Assembly (NCBI GenBank): GCA_030052745.1
Contig: JANBVO010000058.1
Location: 62,001 to 126,000, forward strand
Direction of reading: 5' to 3'
Length of the DNA stretch: 64,000 nt
From: Pleurostoma richardsiae
Taxonomy: Eukaryota; Ascomycota; Sordariomycetes; Calosphaeriales; Pleurostomataceae
A program made the position numbers and the translations under genes. Of the stretch, positions 1 to 15,166 are shown piece after piece; the first letter of the stretch is position 1; each line of letters opens with the position of its first letter. The notes beneath the pieces were generated by a model that did no database searches, was not told where the DNA came from, and saw only the letters and a program-made list of their open reading frames with translations.

Positions 1-467
1 ACGACTCTATGTCATTGCAATTCCTGCCGGAAGGCGTTTGGAACCAACTTCGGCCTCACTACCAAAGTACATCCTCTATTTCAGATATATATCCTGCTGC
101 TCGATTCTAATGTGGTGACTCTGTTATATAGGTGCCGCTGTCGAGTTTCCGGTACGAGCATGGAAAGCCCAAGCTATTTAGACAAGACAATGGTGTCACG
201 AGGGAGTTCTGCGACAACTGCGCGTCTTTCATCTGCGAGTATGGGGTAAGCTGCCAGTTGTGAATTTTCAGGAACCCGCTGGTAATACCGCCAACCACTG
301 AACGTCAAACATTACAGGAACAAGCTGCGGACAAGTTCCGCTATATTACATGGGGAACATTTGATGAGCCGGATAAGGCGCCGCCCACGGGCGAGTTTTT
401 CTGCAAGAACAGAGCTCAATGGATGCCAAGCATCTCTGGTCCGTATGCAGTCCTGATGAGTTCGTGA
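1..467 (+). CDS. GFA/CENP-V fold protein, 3' part (5' end outside window)
   Basis: Partial gene, read as exons 1-66, 132-245 and 318-467, all joined in phase 0, with introns of 65 and 72 nt ending in TATAG and TACAG. The visible 109 residues carry CHCNSCRKAFGTN near the start and FCDNCASFICEYG in the second exon. These are the CxxC zinc-ligand pairs of the glutathione-dependent formaldehyde-activating (GFA/DUF636) fold. The tail (residues such as RYITWGTFDEP) also matches the family layout. Members bind zinc through clustered cysteines; most fungal ones have no proven substrate, so the family name should not be read as proof of formaldehyde metabolism. The first zinc-ligand pair of the fold (CxC) must lie upstream of the window. 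A second gene with two such domains lies at 15.2 kb. Confidence 0.85.
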
Positions 468-2464
468 GCGAAGGTTAACCCCATAGTGTAGGAGCGTTCC
501 AGAAGCAGGAGATCAAAGAGTGAACGAGAGAAATGGTTCGCTGAGAAATCCGGCGGCAAGTACGATAAAGCATCATGACATCCGCGTACACCCAAATCGA
601 TGGTTCCAATATCCTTGACAGTATGAACCATGAGATTCAGGTGTGATCGATGGATCAGTAATGCTGTCGTCTCAGGATTACTATCGTATCGCTAGGTCCT
701 GATGCCATGCAAGAAACCGCTGAACGCCGAAGCCCTTATAGAGGCTGTGGGTGTTGAGTGATCCAACTTAAGCATCCCTCTCTGTCCCTTTCCCATGACT
801 GACTCAAGCCGAATACGTCACCCCGTTATATTCCGGTCTCGAACGTGCCTGTTCGGCCTGCGACCACCTATACTTGGGCAGTTCTCTGCGAACAATTATG
901 AGAAGGTCCTGAACTAGTGCTTTCTTCTCCGAAATGGAAGATTTATTTACGAAGAATGCCAGTCGTGGTGCTTCCCCTTCCTCACACATATTCCTCATTA
1001 CTGGCGGACATGTTCTCGCAGATATTGTGAGTCGAGACCGATCTCTAGTGACACGAGGAAAAAATCAGCAATAAAGACAGAGTCATCTCAACCGGCCAAG
1101 ACTCAGCCGGGAGGCACTGCGTCGTTCCACATTGGTTTCTACTCTTCGGCAATGCATCGATAAGCTGGAGACATTCCCCTCTCATCCCGTCAAACCACTA
1201 CTATGTCGTTGTTAGCGGTCTTATTTGCAGATATAAGTGAGGCGTGTTGAGGCCGTATGACAACTGAAGCACCATACTTTTGTTATGTATCGTACAAGTC
1301 AATACCGAAGGTACCTAGATGGTCATTGCAGCAACTGCATGAGAACGAGACGGGTGTTTGCAGGTGGTGAGGCAGAGTCGTGTTCATTGTTAAGACGGGG
1401 GCTGTGCTTACCTCAGGCGGCTGCGTATCACATACTTGTAAGGTAATTTACGGTCTACCAGAACTCTACACCGTGCGGAACTGCGCTTGAGCCACACAGT
1501 GGCACTGTATGATATTGTTTCCCCCGGTTGGCTTAGCTAATGCTCCGAGGGCGTATTCGAGAAAGCGAGTCTTCAGCCACCTAGTGACGCCCCTTCCAGT
1601 CGCCCCTCGGATCTCTGCTGTATTCCCTAGGTACCCTAGGCACTGAGTGCGTTACCTGCCTACCTGACCTAGTGTGCGTCACAGGTTGCTCTCTGTCTGT
1701 TTCTCCGTTCTCCTCCATGGAGCTTTTCTCTCCGGTCGCCTCTAAACCCCTCCCTCTTCCGACCTAGCTAAGAACGCCCGTCTAGTCGTCGTACGCTGCG
1801 CCGTTAGAAGGGTGGCATTGCAAGAGTGCAAAGAAAGCCATTCTTCGCTTCCTCGAGATATGACGTTCGCCCAATAGTACAGCCGACGACCATTGATCCA
1901 GCAACCCACTTTTTGCGCCCTGCATCCCGAACCTCTGCGCGCCTTCTTTCTCATACCACCACATTAGGCGCCTTTAAACACCTCAGCTCCTTAAGGTAGA
2001 GAGCCACAGCCTATCTGCTGCCCAGAACAGGACGGCAACAACATTGCGCCTGCAGATACCCATCCCGACTGCCTCCATACCGCGACGGACAACTGCTGCC
2101 GACGCGCATCGGTCGGCCTTCCACTCTCGCCGTCTTGCGCCCTGCTAATCGTCTGCTATCGACCTTCGACGTTTTGTGGTTTTCTCATCTTCACGGGATC
2201 CGCCAATCTTCAGTCGATACGCACAGAACGGCCAGCTCGAGATACCTCGGCGACGTCGTTCACCTCGTTTGAAGCCTGCCTTCCTTTCCCCGACCTATTT
2301 GCCTCTCTCGCAGCCAACCAAGCGCCTGTCGTCTGTATCTCTCGAGCAACGCCTGTCCCTGCTCGTAACCTCGTTCGCTTCCCATTGTCGTTCACTTTGC
2401 GTCCCGACGCTCCCATCGTATCGGTCAGCCGCCGACACAGACGCCTAACCGCCTCGATCACAAC
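468..2464. other. Intergenic region plus probable SRPK leader
   Basis: No gene is supported here. The only reading frames are short (60-70 codons) and carry no recognisable motif. The last 700 bases or so are pyrimidine-rich on the plus strand (many TCTC, CCTCC and CTTCC tracts), as is common in promoters and 5' leaders of filamentous fungi. This stretch probably holds the promoter and leader of the kinase gene that starts at 2465. Confidence 0.5.
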
Positions 2465-5135
<2,671 letters not shown>

Positions 5136-6048
5136 AATTTGATCCTTCTGTCGCTTGGTTGGAAAGCGACGTGGTGTGGGACCCCGGTCGTGAATGGAGG
5201 AGCGATGGCAAGCACGAATGTTATTTCTAGAGACCGCCTGCTCTGACTATTCTTTCCTCGGATACCAGAGATCTACGGAAGGATGATAGACCGAAGTCTC
5301 TCGGGGAATATTCACAAACCTTTGCGTTTGGCCGAGGCAGGCGGGGCGCTGTTGTCACTTCTTCCTCACTTCCTCGACCGTCTGGTTCGGTCTACATGTT
5401 CGCCAGCTCCGCCTAGCTGTCCGCTCCACGTCTTAAAGTGGTATTTCCTTCTTCTACTACTCTTGTTATTCGGGACCTCGGAAGTTGGGAACGCAAAGGA
5501 GACGGTATAGGAAGGTGGTGTTTGCTGGGCACGTTCGTGATTCCTTCGTTTGTTCGCATCGTGGCGTATTTGAATGCCACGGTATGGACGAGATCTTCAA
5601 ATTGCTAGTCAGGATAGACAGGCGTGGTTCTCGGGCGACTATATCATGACGCATACGAAAGGCAAATAGAGAACACCTTCTACGGGACAAGTAATATCTA
5701 CTCTTGGATGTGTTTCCATTGGTGCTCTTAGCTCTCCAGGTTCGCCATTGAGATAGTCATCTTGTGTCGCGGCGATGGGAGGAAGCCTCTCGCACTTGAA
5801 TGCAGGCAGCTCCGGTCTGAATGTGGCCAATCTCTGGTGCCCCAAGACCGCCCCATCTAGCTGAAAGGAAGAAAAACACCTCTTTTCACCACCTCCAGTC
5901 TCGCTCTTCAAGCCTCTCAAAATCCCTGGAAGAGTCAAGACGCCTGAATGCGGACAACAGCATCCAATTCCGCTCTGCCACGTGGCCACCTGAACAGAAC
6001 ATGGCGATGAAACTGAGCGAAGGCCTGGCCGCTCTGACTGCGGCAAGA
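5136..6048. other. Convergent intergenic region
   Basis: This is the space between the 3' ends of the plus-strand kinase and the minus-strand IWS1 gene. It should hold both 3' UTRs. The short frames here lack family motifs, and I see no gene. Confidence 0.5.
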
Positions 6049-7447
6049 CTAACTCTTCTTCTTACCCTTCTGCGTCATCCGCCGGAAGGCATCTGCACCA
6101 GCAGCGCCAATGGGTCGAAAATCAGAACCGCGAGACTGAGCATCGAATGTGCTTCGGGGTGCAACTGTATACGCTGCCGGTAGTCCGACAGGCCGCGCCC
6201 TATTCGGATTAGTGATGGGTGCGAGAAGCCGCTGGCGTTCGATGTCGGCGCGAGTCTGACTCCCGGCAGGGCGGTGAGGAATTTGACCAAGTCCAGCTTG
6301 CCGAGCGAGTTTCGCAGCTCTGTTGTACCTAGTTAGCCAATAGCTCGGCGGTTCAAGCTGGAAAAGCTGCCGGGAAGGAGGGATGAGAGAAATGACATAC
6401 GCGTAGTCGAAGTCGCGCGTCTCGACATGGCGCTTCTTGTAGTCGTCTGTCCGCTTCAGAATCGGCCTGCTCCATTCGCCTAGGAGACGCTCAGCCATAC
6501 GCTTGATCTCTGCCTGAGGCCGCTTGCTTCGAGTATAGAAAAGCACGACTTTGCCGATGCCGCTGCTGAGTAGCGTTTCTTTCTCGATGGGCAAGCGAGT
6601 AAGGGCGGTAAAGATTTCGCGCTGGATGTTGTACGCTGGCAAGCTACCGTCATTGAGAGGTTCAAGGAAGTATTTAACCGACTGAAGAAAATTCGTTTCG
6701 GGGTCAAGAATAGCATGCTGGATGTTGTTACGGTTTAGGAGGCCAACTACTCTTGGCAGAAGCTTCAGCTTGCTGATCGCTGGCTGGCCCTTTTCGCGAG
6801 CCTCATTGTCAGCGACGCATGCGTTCTCCATCCGGATTTTCAGCTCAGCGATCTGCTCATCGGCTTCGTCTTCCAGGTCCTACCATCGCAGTGTTAGCTG
6901 CTGCCCACGTTTTGCCACATCGCAAACAGACAGTGATACTTACGACTTCGTCTTTCTTTCTTCTTCTTTTAGCGGGACCCTTGATGGCAGCGTCCATAGC
7001 TCTGTCTAGAGCGCGCCGTCTTCTTTCTTCCGGCGACAAATCTTCTTCATTCTGTGGCTCCGGAGAGACCTTTTCCCTAGCTCTCCGTTCCGCGCCCTCA
7101 TTATCTCGTGTTTTCCGTCGCCGTCCACCCTCCAGTATCTCGCCATCGGCAGAGACTTCATCATCGGTGCGGCGCTTCTTCTCCCGTCGTCCTCCCTTCG
7201 GCTTCTTGCTCGTTTCACCGTCGAGTCGCTTTCTCTTGGAAGCCTTGAGACTCTTGGCGATGTCTTCATCGATTTCAACAGGCCGTTCTTCAATGGGAGC
7301 AGTGGTCGGGTCGTAGTCCTCAAACTGATTCTCATCAATCTCAGAGAGAATATCAGAGTCCTTGTCCGACAAGGCGTCGTTGTCGTTGTCTTGAATGGAA
7401 TGTGCAGGAGAGCCCTGGGGGGACTCCTTCTCTTCGACCTTTGACAT
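6049..7447 (-). CDS. IWS1: Transcription elongation factor IWS1/Spn1
   Basis: Three exons on the minus strand: 7447-6944, 6879-6401, 6328-6049, giving 420 aa. Introns are 64 and 72 nt, with donors GTAAGT and GTATGT. The first 168 residues are acidic then lysine/arginine-rich (KKPKGGRREKKRRT, EERRRRALDRAMD), as expected for the disordered N-terminal arm. Exon 2 encodes the conserved TFIIS N-terminal-like (LW) helical domain, including KGQPAISKLKLLPRV and ETLLSSGIGKVVLFYTR. The C-terminus ends in a basic GKKKS tail. IWS1 binds Spt6 and RNA polymerase II and acts in elongation and mRNA processing in the nucleus. The chosen ATG begins MSKVEEKE. The frame stays open 14 codons further upstream, but that extension (CCTLSRTT) looks like leader sequence. 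The gene is divergent from the BRR6-like gene at 8194. Confidence 0.93.
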
Positions 7448-8193
7448 GGTTGTCCGAGAGAGTGTGCAGCAGGAAATGTACGAGACCAACCGAGGGTGCG
7501 GATCGTTTAAAGGGAAGGCAACATGAGAGACCTAAGACTACAAGGCGAGCGAGAGCGAGTAGTTGCTTGGAGTTGCCGGGGCGATCTGGGAAAGAATGAG
7601 CGTGAAATCAAGGATGACTTCGACAGTTCGCGCTGGTCTTTCTATCGAATGCGTCTTGGAAAGCTGAATGGTGAAAGAACGGTTTCCAACGTGGTTTTCT
7701 TTGTCTTGCTGTGAGGAGGTCAGAACGCAGCGGAATTATCACTAGGAACAAGAGAGGTATGGTAGGTGTTAACTAACTTACCAACTGCCAAATAGTCATG
7801 GGACAGCCCACCAAAAAAGACCCTTACATAATCGCCCCTATTCTAGATAACCCCGGATAGAAGAATTGAACGAAAATACCTGACATAACGTTACTGCTAC
7901 TGTGCAAAAAGGATGGTCTGTGCACCGCGCATAACCAAGTCTGCCTGCCTTCGAGCTTTGTTTACTTTTGACTCGCTGTTGCCATCGACGACGACTACAT
8001 TCGCCGCCCAGGACATCGAGCTGTTTGTGCTCTACCCAACCACTTCCGCAAGCTGCATAGGAGATCATCGTCCAGCTTACAATTCCAGTCAGCATGCTCT
8101 CATTTTGAGCACTCTTGTGACTTTCCTACTCCATAAACATTCTCAAGGTGCTGGCTACGAGAGGATCTACAGCACTGCTATTACTACTGAATA
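7448..8193. promoter_or_regulatory. Shared divergent promoter, IWS1 / BRR6-like
   Basis: These 746 bases separate the start codons of two divergently transcribed genes, so both promoters and leaders must lie here. I see no gene and no regulatory motif that I can name with confidence. Confidence 0.45.
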
Positions 8194-9822
8194 ATGAATC
8201 GACGGACTTTTGAGAGTCCCATGGACTGGGAGTACCAGAGCCAGGGTCCCGTGGATATGTCGAGCCCCTTTGCTCAAATATCGAGGAAGTCGCAAATGTG
8301 TAAGCCTCATTCGTTCACCCCCCTCGAAATCCCTTTAGAGGCGACTGGCCTGACTGAACGCCCGTTCAATCTGCAGCGTCGTTCGACTCGCCGCCGAAAA
8401 TTGGCAAACAAACGAACAACGCATTCACAGCGCCTTTCTCGAGAGCGCCTCCCTTGAAACAGCAGCACCCGCATCCCCCTCATTCATCGTTCTTCAATCC
8501 GGACATCCAGCGAGACTACACTGGCCCGTCGTTTCGAAATCCAGCCTTCACCACGCCACAAAAACGTGTCGACGAGCTTGCCTTTTCCGAGGTTTCTGGC
8601 GGCGAATCAAGCCCGGCTATGACAGACGCCTCCGAATTGCCGGCAGACACACCGCCCGGCGGCGAAAGAGCGGACGATTTCGCCAGGATGACTATCACAC
8701 AATCGAATGCCAACCGGACACTCTTTGGAAGAAAGACGCCAGGCAGAGGCGAGCTGTCTCGCGGAAAAACAGATTTGCACCACAGAGACAAGATTCGGAA
8801 GAGAAAGAGGCAGCTCGGTGACCGAGATGTTGGCAGCGTGCGCTCCCGGCTGCCCTACGACTCCGATGATGACCTGGACAGCCAGTATGGAAACAGCAGA
8901 GATGTGGCAAGGGTGTCGAACAGGGGGCACCACCGGAAAGATCTCGATACCCGCGGCTGGTTTACGGGTCTTCTCGCGACGATACATGATCACCCGGCCG
9001 CCCCGATGATCCTTTCACGTTGGGTTCAGCTGACGGTCAACGTGTTCATTGTCTCAATGTTCATGTGGGCCATCTGGGGCTTCGTATCCATGATGCGTGC
9101 GGATATTGCTTCAGCTACGGAGGCGGCGAGAGCACGCTTACTGGCCGAGATGGAATCGTGCGCTCACGAGTATACAAAAAACCGCTGTGCGCCGAAAGCA
9201 GACCGTCTTCCAGCGCTGAATGTCATCTGTGAGGAGTGGGAGATGTGCATGAACCAGGACCCTACCAGCGTCATGAAGGTTCAGGTGTCGGCAAAAAATG
9301 TTGCCGAGATCATAAATGAATTCACCGGAGTCATAAGTTACAAAGCATGGGTTAGTATTCGTCTTTTACACGTATATTCCCCTCCCGGTCCCCCGCGCAT
9401 GAGCCCTTCAGTAACTTTGCGCGCCAAACTGACTGCGTACGTACTAGGGGTTTATTTTGTCGACGGTCATCGTCGCCGTACTTGCCAACAACTTGGGATT
9501 TAGCCGCCTTCGCGATAGCGCTCTCCCACCGGCAGCGAAGCCGTCAGAGCAAGCCTTTGCTCAACCTCGACCAGATTTCGCGATGCTCACGTCTCCACAG
9601 CGGGACCCGAATCAAGCATACATTTTTGCGCCCATCGGTCAGACACCTCGGCATATCAAGCGAGAGTTCTTCCCTGACGACGCAACGGATACAGACGCGT
9701 CACCGGCCGATGTCCGGGCCATCATGCCTCCGCAGACACCGTCTGCCAGGAGGAGTCCTAGCAAAGGCGAACGGGGTCGGAGTCCGACCAAGAGTGGTAG
9801 GAGTCCGAGCAAAGGCTACTGA
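8194..9822 (+). CDS. Nuclear envelope protein of the Brr6/Brl1 family
   Basis: Three exons: 8194-8299, 8377-9350, 9448-9822, giving 484 aa. Introns are 77 and 97 nt. The core is the disulfide-bridge nucleocytoplasmic transport domain: a first membrane helix (VNVFIVSMFMWAIWGFVSMM), a lumenal loop with four cysteines (SCAHEYTKNRC, VICEEWEMC), then a second helix beginning in exon 3 (GFILSTVIVAVLANNLGF). Brr6/Brl1 proteins sit in the inner nuclear membrane and help nuclear pore assembly and lipid homeostasis; the four cysteines form two disulfides. The N-terminal half is polar and disordered. The C-terminus ends in three SPSK/SPTK-like repeats, which look like proline-directed kinase sites. Most filamentous fungi have one such gene, so I do not assign Brr6 versus Brl1. 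Confidence 0.92.
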
Positions 9823-11588
9823 AGAGACGCGTTGGATCAAACCTTGTCGAGCGGCACACGATAGGCCGTAGGCGAGGGTTTCAGCTCGGCTTTTGGGAGG
9901 TGTTGGTCGATTAAAGCTGAAGGGGGAGTGGTAGCGTTCTACAGTGATGTCGACAACCCGATATGTGTAAGTTGTTCTGCACGAGTATGTGCAATAGACG
10001 GATCAGCAGCGGTCACTCGAACGAAATGGGGTCTCATGGTCCTGGAAGCCGAGAAGCTGGAGGTACCGGTAGCCCGGAAGGAGTTGTAGTTGGCCTCGGT
10101 GGGCATGCACACGGCGTTCTTTGCGGGATTTCTTGCCTGGGTTCGGGAGCTCTGTCTTGCGCGACACCGTGCCGGTACTTGAGGGCGTATGTAGGCAGGA
10201 TTCCGGCCGTGATAGTGGTAATGAGCCAGGCCAGGTCGACTTGCGCATATGAGTCTGGTACGCGGTAGCAACATGCCTGGACTCACGGATGGCCGACGTA
10301 TTCCCTCCAATCTTTATGTAGCGAGGGCGCACGACGCATTTGGCCAGCTTTGGCCTCGTCGTTTCGCTGTCAGGCTGTCTACCTAATTCTACCACGGCCT
10401 GCAATGCCTGCCGATGCTCAGGTTTCTTGCGTGTCAGGAGTCGCCACGGCCGTACTACTCTCGTCTTCTTGACATTCTGAGCGACATACCAGGTCACGGA
10501 GAAGTTACGTCATGCTTATTCCTGGACTGCATGTAACGCGTGCATGTGTGCAATGCACAATCCGGGGCTATCGAGCCTTGTAAGCTTGCTCAACCCGTCG
10601 ATCGTTTGGCACGGCCGCGATGAGGTGAGCATGATGCAAAAGCGACCTCAAGCAGATAGATACTGTAAGCTAAGATGGTTATGTGCGAAGCAAAGCACCT
10701 ACCTAGGGACCTACCTAGGTTAAGTTAAGAGAGGTACCTTAGGGAGCTACCAGCCTGAGGGAGCCGAGACAGTCGTAATACCGACCTACTGTTATTGAAA
10801 GTACCTTTGAAGAGGCCCAGCAGCGTGAGAAAAACCCTACCGACTAAGAAGATGACGTACAGAAAAATGCATGTACGCAGTAAGTTAGGCAAGGTACGCA
10901 AGACGCTGATGTGGGGACGGTAGGTACCTTACAGACGGCATGTACGCAGGGTGCTGGCACCTACCTAAGGGTAGGTAAGGTTATCACAGAGTGAACGCAA
11001 GTTACTGGCGTTATTGCGCCCCTAAGCCTCAAGCAGCAACAGCTAAGCCCAAGGCAGCGGGCAGTTTTCTGCCCGTCTGTTAGGGCCCGCACCACGCGCT
11101 ACCCTCCGCCTATCTCGACTACCTGCCGGCATCCCTGCCGCGCTTCCTTCTGGCGCGGTCCACTTATTATCGTCCTCCTTCAACACCACCGCCTGCCCAT
11201 ATTCACCTTGTTCACCGAAAACGGCTGGAATCGGAAATTGACAAGCAAATCTTCAGCAGGCACCAGGCATCGGGGTCTTCCACATGCTGCGCCGGTCCAT
11301 CCTTTCTCTCTCCCTCCCCCGTCTTCTGCCTCGCCGCCCTCGCCGCCGCTCTCTCTCCGTCTCTCCGCGCCCGCACCTGTCTACGCTCCCCGCATACCCT
11401 CGCCGCTGTTGCACGCCTGGCCGTTCACCATCCTGAGGTTTGTCGTTGATTTGCGACTCGGACCGGACCTGATCCCGAGCTACCGCAGCGGGGAACCCTG
11501 TGTGCCACCGGCTTGCGTCCTAAGCATGTCCATGTGCGCCCGTGCCGGACTGGAGTGAGAGAACTGTCGCCATCCAGCTCGGCAAGCA
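9823..11588. other. Intergenic region with CT-rich leader
   Basis: No gene is supported. From about 10690 to 10980 the sequence is full of CCTACCTAGG, GGTACCTTAG and similar words (see repeat entry). From about 11281 to 11400 the plus strand is strongly pyrimidine-rich (TCTCTCCCTCCC, GCCGCTCTCTCTCCG). That is the usual look of a filamentous-fungal core promoter or leader and serves the regulator gene at 11589. Confidence 0.5.
10690..10985. repeat. Cluster of TACCTAGGTA-like words
   Basis: Repeated partial palindromes occur here: ACCTACCTAGGGACCTACC, AGGTACCTTAGGG, GGTAGGTACCTTAC and CACCTACCTAAGGGTAGG. A direct repeat of CATGTACGCAG also occurs twice, about 70 bases apart. The same class of words recurs at other intergenic sites in the window (near 19790, 24650, 30790, 42270, 46660, 51530 and 54680). 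Function is unknown. Confidence 0.6.
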
Positions 11589-14364
11589 ATGGACCCTATG
11601 GACGAGGACTCGCCCGCAGAGCGCCGCGGGGCACCCGTGGCGCCTTCTGCGACAGATGCTCAAGCAATGCAGGGGCTGCAGTCTGCAGCTGCTCCTGCCC
11701 CCAGTCCCGGCCCTGCAGGCTCCTCTGCAGCCGCTTCAAGCTCCTCTGCGCCTACACCTTCGGGCCCGTCTTCTGCCTCGTCCGCCTCCAAAAGGAGAAG
11801 GGGGCTGGGTGTCGTGACCCCGAACGCCTGCACAGAGTGCCGCAAAAAGCGCGCAAAGGTACGGACTCTCCTCGCCGTTGTTCGCTGCTGCTGTTTTGCT
11901 GACTACACTCGAAAGTGCGATGGCCAGAGACCGTGCGGCAGATGTAAGGTGCAGAAGGATGTTGAGTGTGTTTATGAGATTCCGGTACGGCAGTCCAAAG
12001 AGAACCTGCGGTCCGAGATTGAGCAGCTGCGCCGTCAGCAGAGGACTACTGAAGCGGTGCTTGCCGCTCTCGTTCGCCCTGACGTCTGGCAGGATGTCCT
12101 CGAGCGTCTCCGGAGTGGCCAGACTGTGGAAAGTATATCCGAGTGGCTTGGGGGAAGCTTGCCCTCGGGGGGTGGCGCTGTACCCAGTTTTCCACGGCCT
12201 TCTGCTCCGCCCGGCAGCTTCACGGCGGTGGCCGGTTTCGCCGGTGCAGGTGCAGGTGCCAGCTCTTTCACCCCTGCATCCAGCAGGGCTTCCGGCGTAG
12301 GGGCAGTCGTGCCGCTCCCTCAAGACATGAAGCAGGAGCCTGAGCACCCCAGCCCGTGGGCTGGTCCTCCCTTCTCGAGCCAAACTTTGCCCGGTAGGAG
12401 TAACTCGCAACCGGACGTTATGAGCTGGAGCAGTGACGCCAACCGTCCCCCGCAGTCTAGCGTCGGCTCTTGGGTCGAACGCATGGATCAACCACGTTCC
12501 TCGTCGGAGGGTCAGCACTACCCAGGGGTCGGTCGGGTGCTGTCTCCAGATTTGCCAGAGATGAAGGTCTCTGCGAGGACATGGACCAATCTTACTTCAG
12601 ATACCAAGCTGGTGCAACATCTTCTGGCCCTCTACTTCTGCTGGGAGTACCCGACCTTTGCATCCCTTAGTAAAGAGCATTTCCTCAAGGATTTTAAGGA
12701 GGGTCGGGCTCGATACTGCTCATCCATTCTGGTCAATGCCCTCCTCGCTCTCGGGTGCCGGTTTTCTAGTCAACCAAATACACGGGCCAACCCTGACGAC
12801 CCGCGCACCTCCGGAGACCATTTTTTCCAAGAGTGCCAAAGACTGTTCTATCAGGAGAAGAATCACCACAACCTGACAACCATTCAGGCACTGGGTATCA
12901 TGTCTATCCGGGAGGCGAGCTGTGGGCGGGATTCCGAGAGTTGGTACTATGCCGGGCAGAGCATACGGCTCGCAATCGAAATGGGCCTACATCGCCTGCC
13001 CGCCGGTCGGGACGACGACGACGACGAGACCGCTGTTCAAGCGGCTACTTTCTGGGGTGCATTTGCTCTAGACCAGTAAGTTAGGCTACCTGTCAACCGA
13101 TTATGACTAGATTTTGATTCTGACGCAGCACAGTGCGTGGTCCTTGGCCACGGGCTCGCTCCCCCAGTGCTCCTGCTTTCCGCACTTGCCGCCTAAACCC
13201 GCCATCATCGATGATATCGAGGCGTCCCTGTGGGTCCCTTACACGGATGACGGTGAGACGTCTGTCCTAGAATATTGCTGATGACCGTATTGCTAACAGA
13301 AAATATTAAGGCGCGCCGTTGCAGCGTTCTTGCGAGCAGCCTTCCAATGTCCGGTCCGTCTACAAGTGCTTTTGTGAATTGAGCGAGCTTGTCCACCAGT
13401 CGCTGTATCTCCTACATTCCCCTGGTCGGCCCCTAACTAGCAGGGACCTCCTCAACATATACACGCAATACTTGAATTGGTATGACCGCATTCCTGAGGT
13501 GCTTCGGCTGGGACATAACTTCACGCCTGCTGTCTTGTTCACGCAGTAAGTGACCATACTATCCGCGCTTGTGTTGTTCTCCTTTGAATTCCCCCCCACC
13601 CCTTCGCGGCTCGGTCTGACTTTGTGGCCCTTAGTATGTACTACCATTTCGCAATCCTTCTCCTTTTCCGCCCGCTCATTAAATTGCGAATCATCGGCTC
13701 AAGCATATTGCCTCGGGATGTGTGTATTCAAGCTGCGGATGCCATTCAGGGGCTATTGCGCTCCTACTCGCAACTCTATACGTTACGGCGCACACCGTCT
13801 TTTGTACCATACTTTGTCCTCACCTCTTCAATCATGCATTTGGCCATAGGTGCCTCCCCCCAGCGGACCCCCCAGGGGCCCAGAAGCGATCCTGCACGGA
13901 CTCACCGTGGCAGCCAGCAGCCGCTGAGCCCTAGAAATGCCAAGATGGACGCCCATGTTGCCGAAGCAATCAGTCGAGGAATAGCTGACCTCACCGAGAT
14001 GGCACCTTGCCATCATTTTGCTAAACAGGCTTTAAATATACTGCGATACCTGGCTAAGAAGTGGAATATCGACGTGACGATACCGAGCGAAAGTGGAGGG
14101 CGGCCGGGAGACATAAAGGACGACCATGAGAGCAGCGTCCGGCCGATCACGACCAGCCTCAACTTCTTCGCTCCGAACATGACGGAGCCGGACTTTACGT
14201 GTGGCTGGGGTGGCCCGTCTGCTGATGGGAATGAGTCGCAGTCTGTTGCGCAGGCTGCGAACACGATGGACAATCCGCTCTTCTGGCCATTCCCAATGCA
14301 AGGCCGCCCCATGTTGCCAAGTGGGCAGCTTCTGAAGGAGGCTGGCTTTGAGCCCCTCGAATGA
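11589..14364 (+). CDS. Zn2Cys6 transcription factor with fungal-specific TF domain
   Basis: Five exons: 11589-11858, 11916-13075, 13134-13252, 13311-13545, 13635-14364, giving 837 aa. The N-terminus is Ala/Ser/Pro-rich. The binuclear zinc cluster follows at C81, C84, C91, C97, C100 and C108 (ACTECRKKRAK | CDGQRPCGRC), with a short linker helix (SKENLRSEIEQLRRQQRTT) that may dimerise. The middle-homology (fungal_trans) region spans exons 2-5, with HAWSLATG at the exon 2/3 join and HMYYHFAILLLFRP at the exon 4/5 join. Intron 1 (57 nt) splits the zinc cluster just before its third Cys, has no in-frame stop, and would add 19 residues if kept. The protein is a nuclear DNA-binding regulator. Relatives are sometimes annotated as NirA-like, but I cannot support a specific pathway from this sequence. 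Confidence 0.92.
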
Positions 14365-15166
14365 GTCGCGTTGACGTCTTGGGATCTACAGCGTCAGCAT
14401 TGACATTCGAAAGGTGGTGTGCCGACCACTCGTCTCTAAAGGTTGAGTAAGCCGCGACCGAGGAAAGCCCGCCGGGTGCTGGCTCGTGGAGGAGGAGGAG
14501 GAGCAAGAGGAGGATGAGGAGGGTAGAGCCGCGCTGTCTACAACGTCTGGCAGTACCTACATTGGCAAGACATACGGCGTCTAACTGCATGAACTGTTCG
14601 GGGAGGTGCATGGCGTTGGGAGGCAGGCGGTAACGGGTGGCCGTGGGATACAGAAAGGCGCATGCTCTCTACTGGATGTCCTGTTTGGTCTTGTTCGTCT
14701 CTTTTCTATCTCGATACCCAGTCACCCATCCCAACACCAGAGCAAGCAATAAAAGTCCCCTAACCCCGCCCCCACCCTTGCCCTCGAAACCCTCGGGGGG
14801 TCCAGTGTTGGCACTGACATGTCTGGCACACACGCGCCATCACACTTCTCCGTGTCTTAACTGCGATATTCCGCGGACGGATCTTGGAACAATCGGACCT
14901 TCGGCCCAGGAACCCGTCCGTGTTCCCGCTGCGATCCCCTCACCCGCGGCCCAAACAGGTTATTATTCTCTTGCCCGCCTTACCCTGATCGCCCCTTGGA
15001 CGGAAGAACTTCGGGCTGTGCATATCTCCCGCCGCCCGCCATGCTCGTATAACAACAAGGCCGTTGGTGCAGGTCGTTATCCACTCTATTTTCATCGACA
15101 AAGAATGTTGCATCGCCTGTCGCTCAGGCGTTTCCAGCCGCGAAAAAGCAGCCATCTCTGTCAGTC
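14365..15166. other. Intergenic region
   Basis: It holds the 3' flank of the Zn2Cys6 gene and the promoter of the double-GFA gene. A short GGA/GAG trinucleotide-rich stretch lies at about 14489-14522. No gene is seen. Confidence 0.45.
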
